Shown here: in pieces, positions 5,150 through 5,478 of the stretch
How positions within the stretch are numbered: position 1 is the first letter of the stretch
How the letters are laid out: the number at the start of each line of letters is the position of its first letter
From: an uncultured Clostridia bacterium
GTDB lineage: Bacteria > Bacillota > Clostridia > Oscillospirales > Oscillospiraceae
Length of the DNA: 5,478 nucleotides
Assembly (NCBI GenBank): GCA_937907715.1
Contig: CALERM010000012.1
Span: forward strand, 1-5,478
Direction of reading: 5' to 3'
Notes under the pieces: model-generated
Database searches by the model: none
What the model was told of the DNA's origin: nothing
What the model saw: only the letters and a program-made list of their open reading frames with translations
Made by a program: the position numbers and the translations under genes

Positions 5150-5191
5150 TCCCTTGAAAACCAAGTGTTTTCAAGGGATTTTTCTTTTTTT
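5150..5191 (+). terminator. Intrinsic terminator of the tRNA-Val gene
   Basis: CCCTTGAAAA (5151-5160) and TTTTCAAGGG (5168-5177) form a 10-bp stem, 11 with T5150-A5178, with a 7-nt loop. It is followed by a long T-rich tract (5179-5191) interrupted by a single C. It starts 2 nt after the CCA end. Confidence 0.9.
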
Positions 5192-5201
5192 ATCCTTAAC
5201 G

Positions 5202-5255
5202 CAGACCGCTTACGTTCTCCATGATTTTTTGGAAAGGCAGGCGGTCTGATTTTTT
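5202..5255 (+). terminator. Second hairpin with U-tract, just before the integrase
   Basis: CAGACCGC (5202-5209) pairs with GCGGTCTG (5241-5248), followed by ATTTTTT (5249-5255). The 31-nt interior can form a weaker inner stem (CCA with TGG plus flanking pairs). It could be a second terminator, a leader attenuator of the integrase, or part of an attachment region. It ends directly at the presumed ATG at 5256. Confidence 0.5.
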
Positions 5256-5478
5256 ATGAAAATTGTGTTCAGAAAAGAAACTGAAAATCTGTCCATGAAA
5301 GGCGCGTTTGAAGATTTCGTGGTCAGCCAGATGGCAAAGGGCGTATCGGATAAAACTGTAGAAACCTATCGTTCGCATTTTAAGTCCATCGGGAAGTATC
5401 TCGATACGGAAATGACGTTCGGCGCATTAAAGCAAGCTGACCTTGACCGGATGATCGTTTCGATGCGTCAGAATGGGT
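5256..5478 (+). CDS. Tyrosine recombinase / phage-type integrase, N-terminal part (3' end outside window)
   Basis: An open frame of 74 codons runs from ATG at 5256 off the window edge. It begins MKIVFRKETENLSMKGAFED, followed by a segment with GVSDKTVETYRSHF and IGKYLD. This is the pattern of the N-terminal SAM-like core-binding domain of XerC/D and phage- or ICE-type tyrosine recombinases, which gripes the DNA arm sites before the catalytic domain. The catalytic R-H-R-Y residues would lie beyond the window. No good ribosome binding site is visible: GGAAAGG at 5231-5237 is about 18 nt away and lies in the hairpin. An internal ATG at 5295 is no better placed. It sits 107 bp downstream of tRNA-Val, reading away from it, as in elements integrated at tRNA genes. 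Whether it belongs to a phage, ICE or small transposon cannot be seen here. Confidence 0.75.
   Translation, partial: MKIVFRKETENLSMKGAFEDFVVSQMAKGVSDKTVETYRSHFKSIGKYLDTEMTFGALKQADLDRMIVSMRQNG

Noticed and set aside
5039..5224. Small open frame over the tRNA
   Set aside because: It consists of translated tRNA, promoter and terminator sequence.

Overview
The window looks like a chromosomal segment of a moderately GC-rich Clostridia-type Bacillota, perhaps Oscillospiraceae/Ruminococcaceae. The basis is strong AGGAGG/GGGAGG ribosome binding sites, sigma-A-type promoters, a short CCA-adding enzyme, U-tract terminators and a Mn2+-type riboswitch. The taxonomic call is inference only.

Layout. Positions 1-100 may hold the 3' tail of an unidentified plus-strand gene. 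Positions 101-315 contain only a possible minus-strand terminator. A small coiled-coil protein gene lies on the minus strand (316-621) behind a consensus promoter. Upstream of that promoter is a terminator-ended structured RNA candidate on the minus strand (about 675-880). A 160-bp palindromic MITE-like insertion (893-1052, flanked by TA) separates this RNA from what looks like its original promoter (-35 at 1073-1078). Next comes murC (minus, 1122-2519), divergent from cca (plus, 2691-3809, TTG start). cca converges with and overlaps by 11 bp a cation/Ca2+ exchanger family gene (minus, 3799-4776).

The exchanger is preceded by a yybP-ykoY-type (Mn2+) riboswitch (4834-4925). Its 3' P1 strand is shared with an intrinsic terminator (4810-4844), and a clean sigma-A promoter starts the transcript at the riboswitch. 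Read together, the module predicts that Mn2+ relieves termination and induces a Mn2+ exporter.

Divergently, a strong extended -10 promoter drives tRNA-Val(CAC) (5072-5148), which ends in a U-tract terminator. Just downstream, a tyrosine recombinase/integrase gene begins at 5256 and runs off the window, the usual arrangement at the edge of an element integrated at a tRNA gene.

The most interesting points are the riboswitch-exporter module, the unidentified structured RNA whose promoter appears split by the MITE, and the tRNA-linked integrase.
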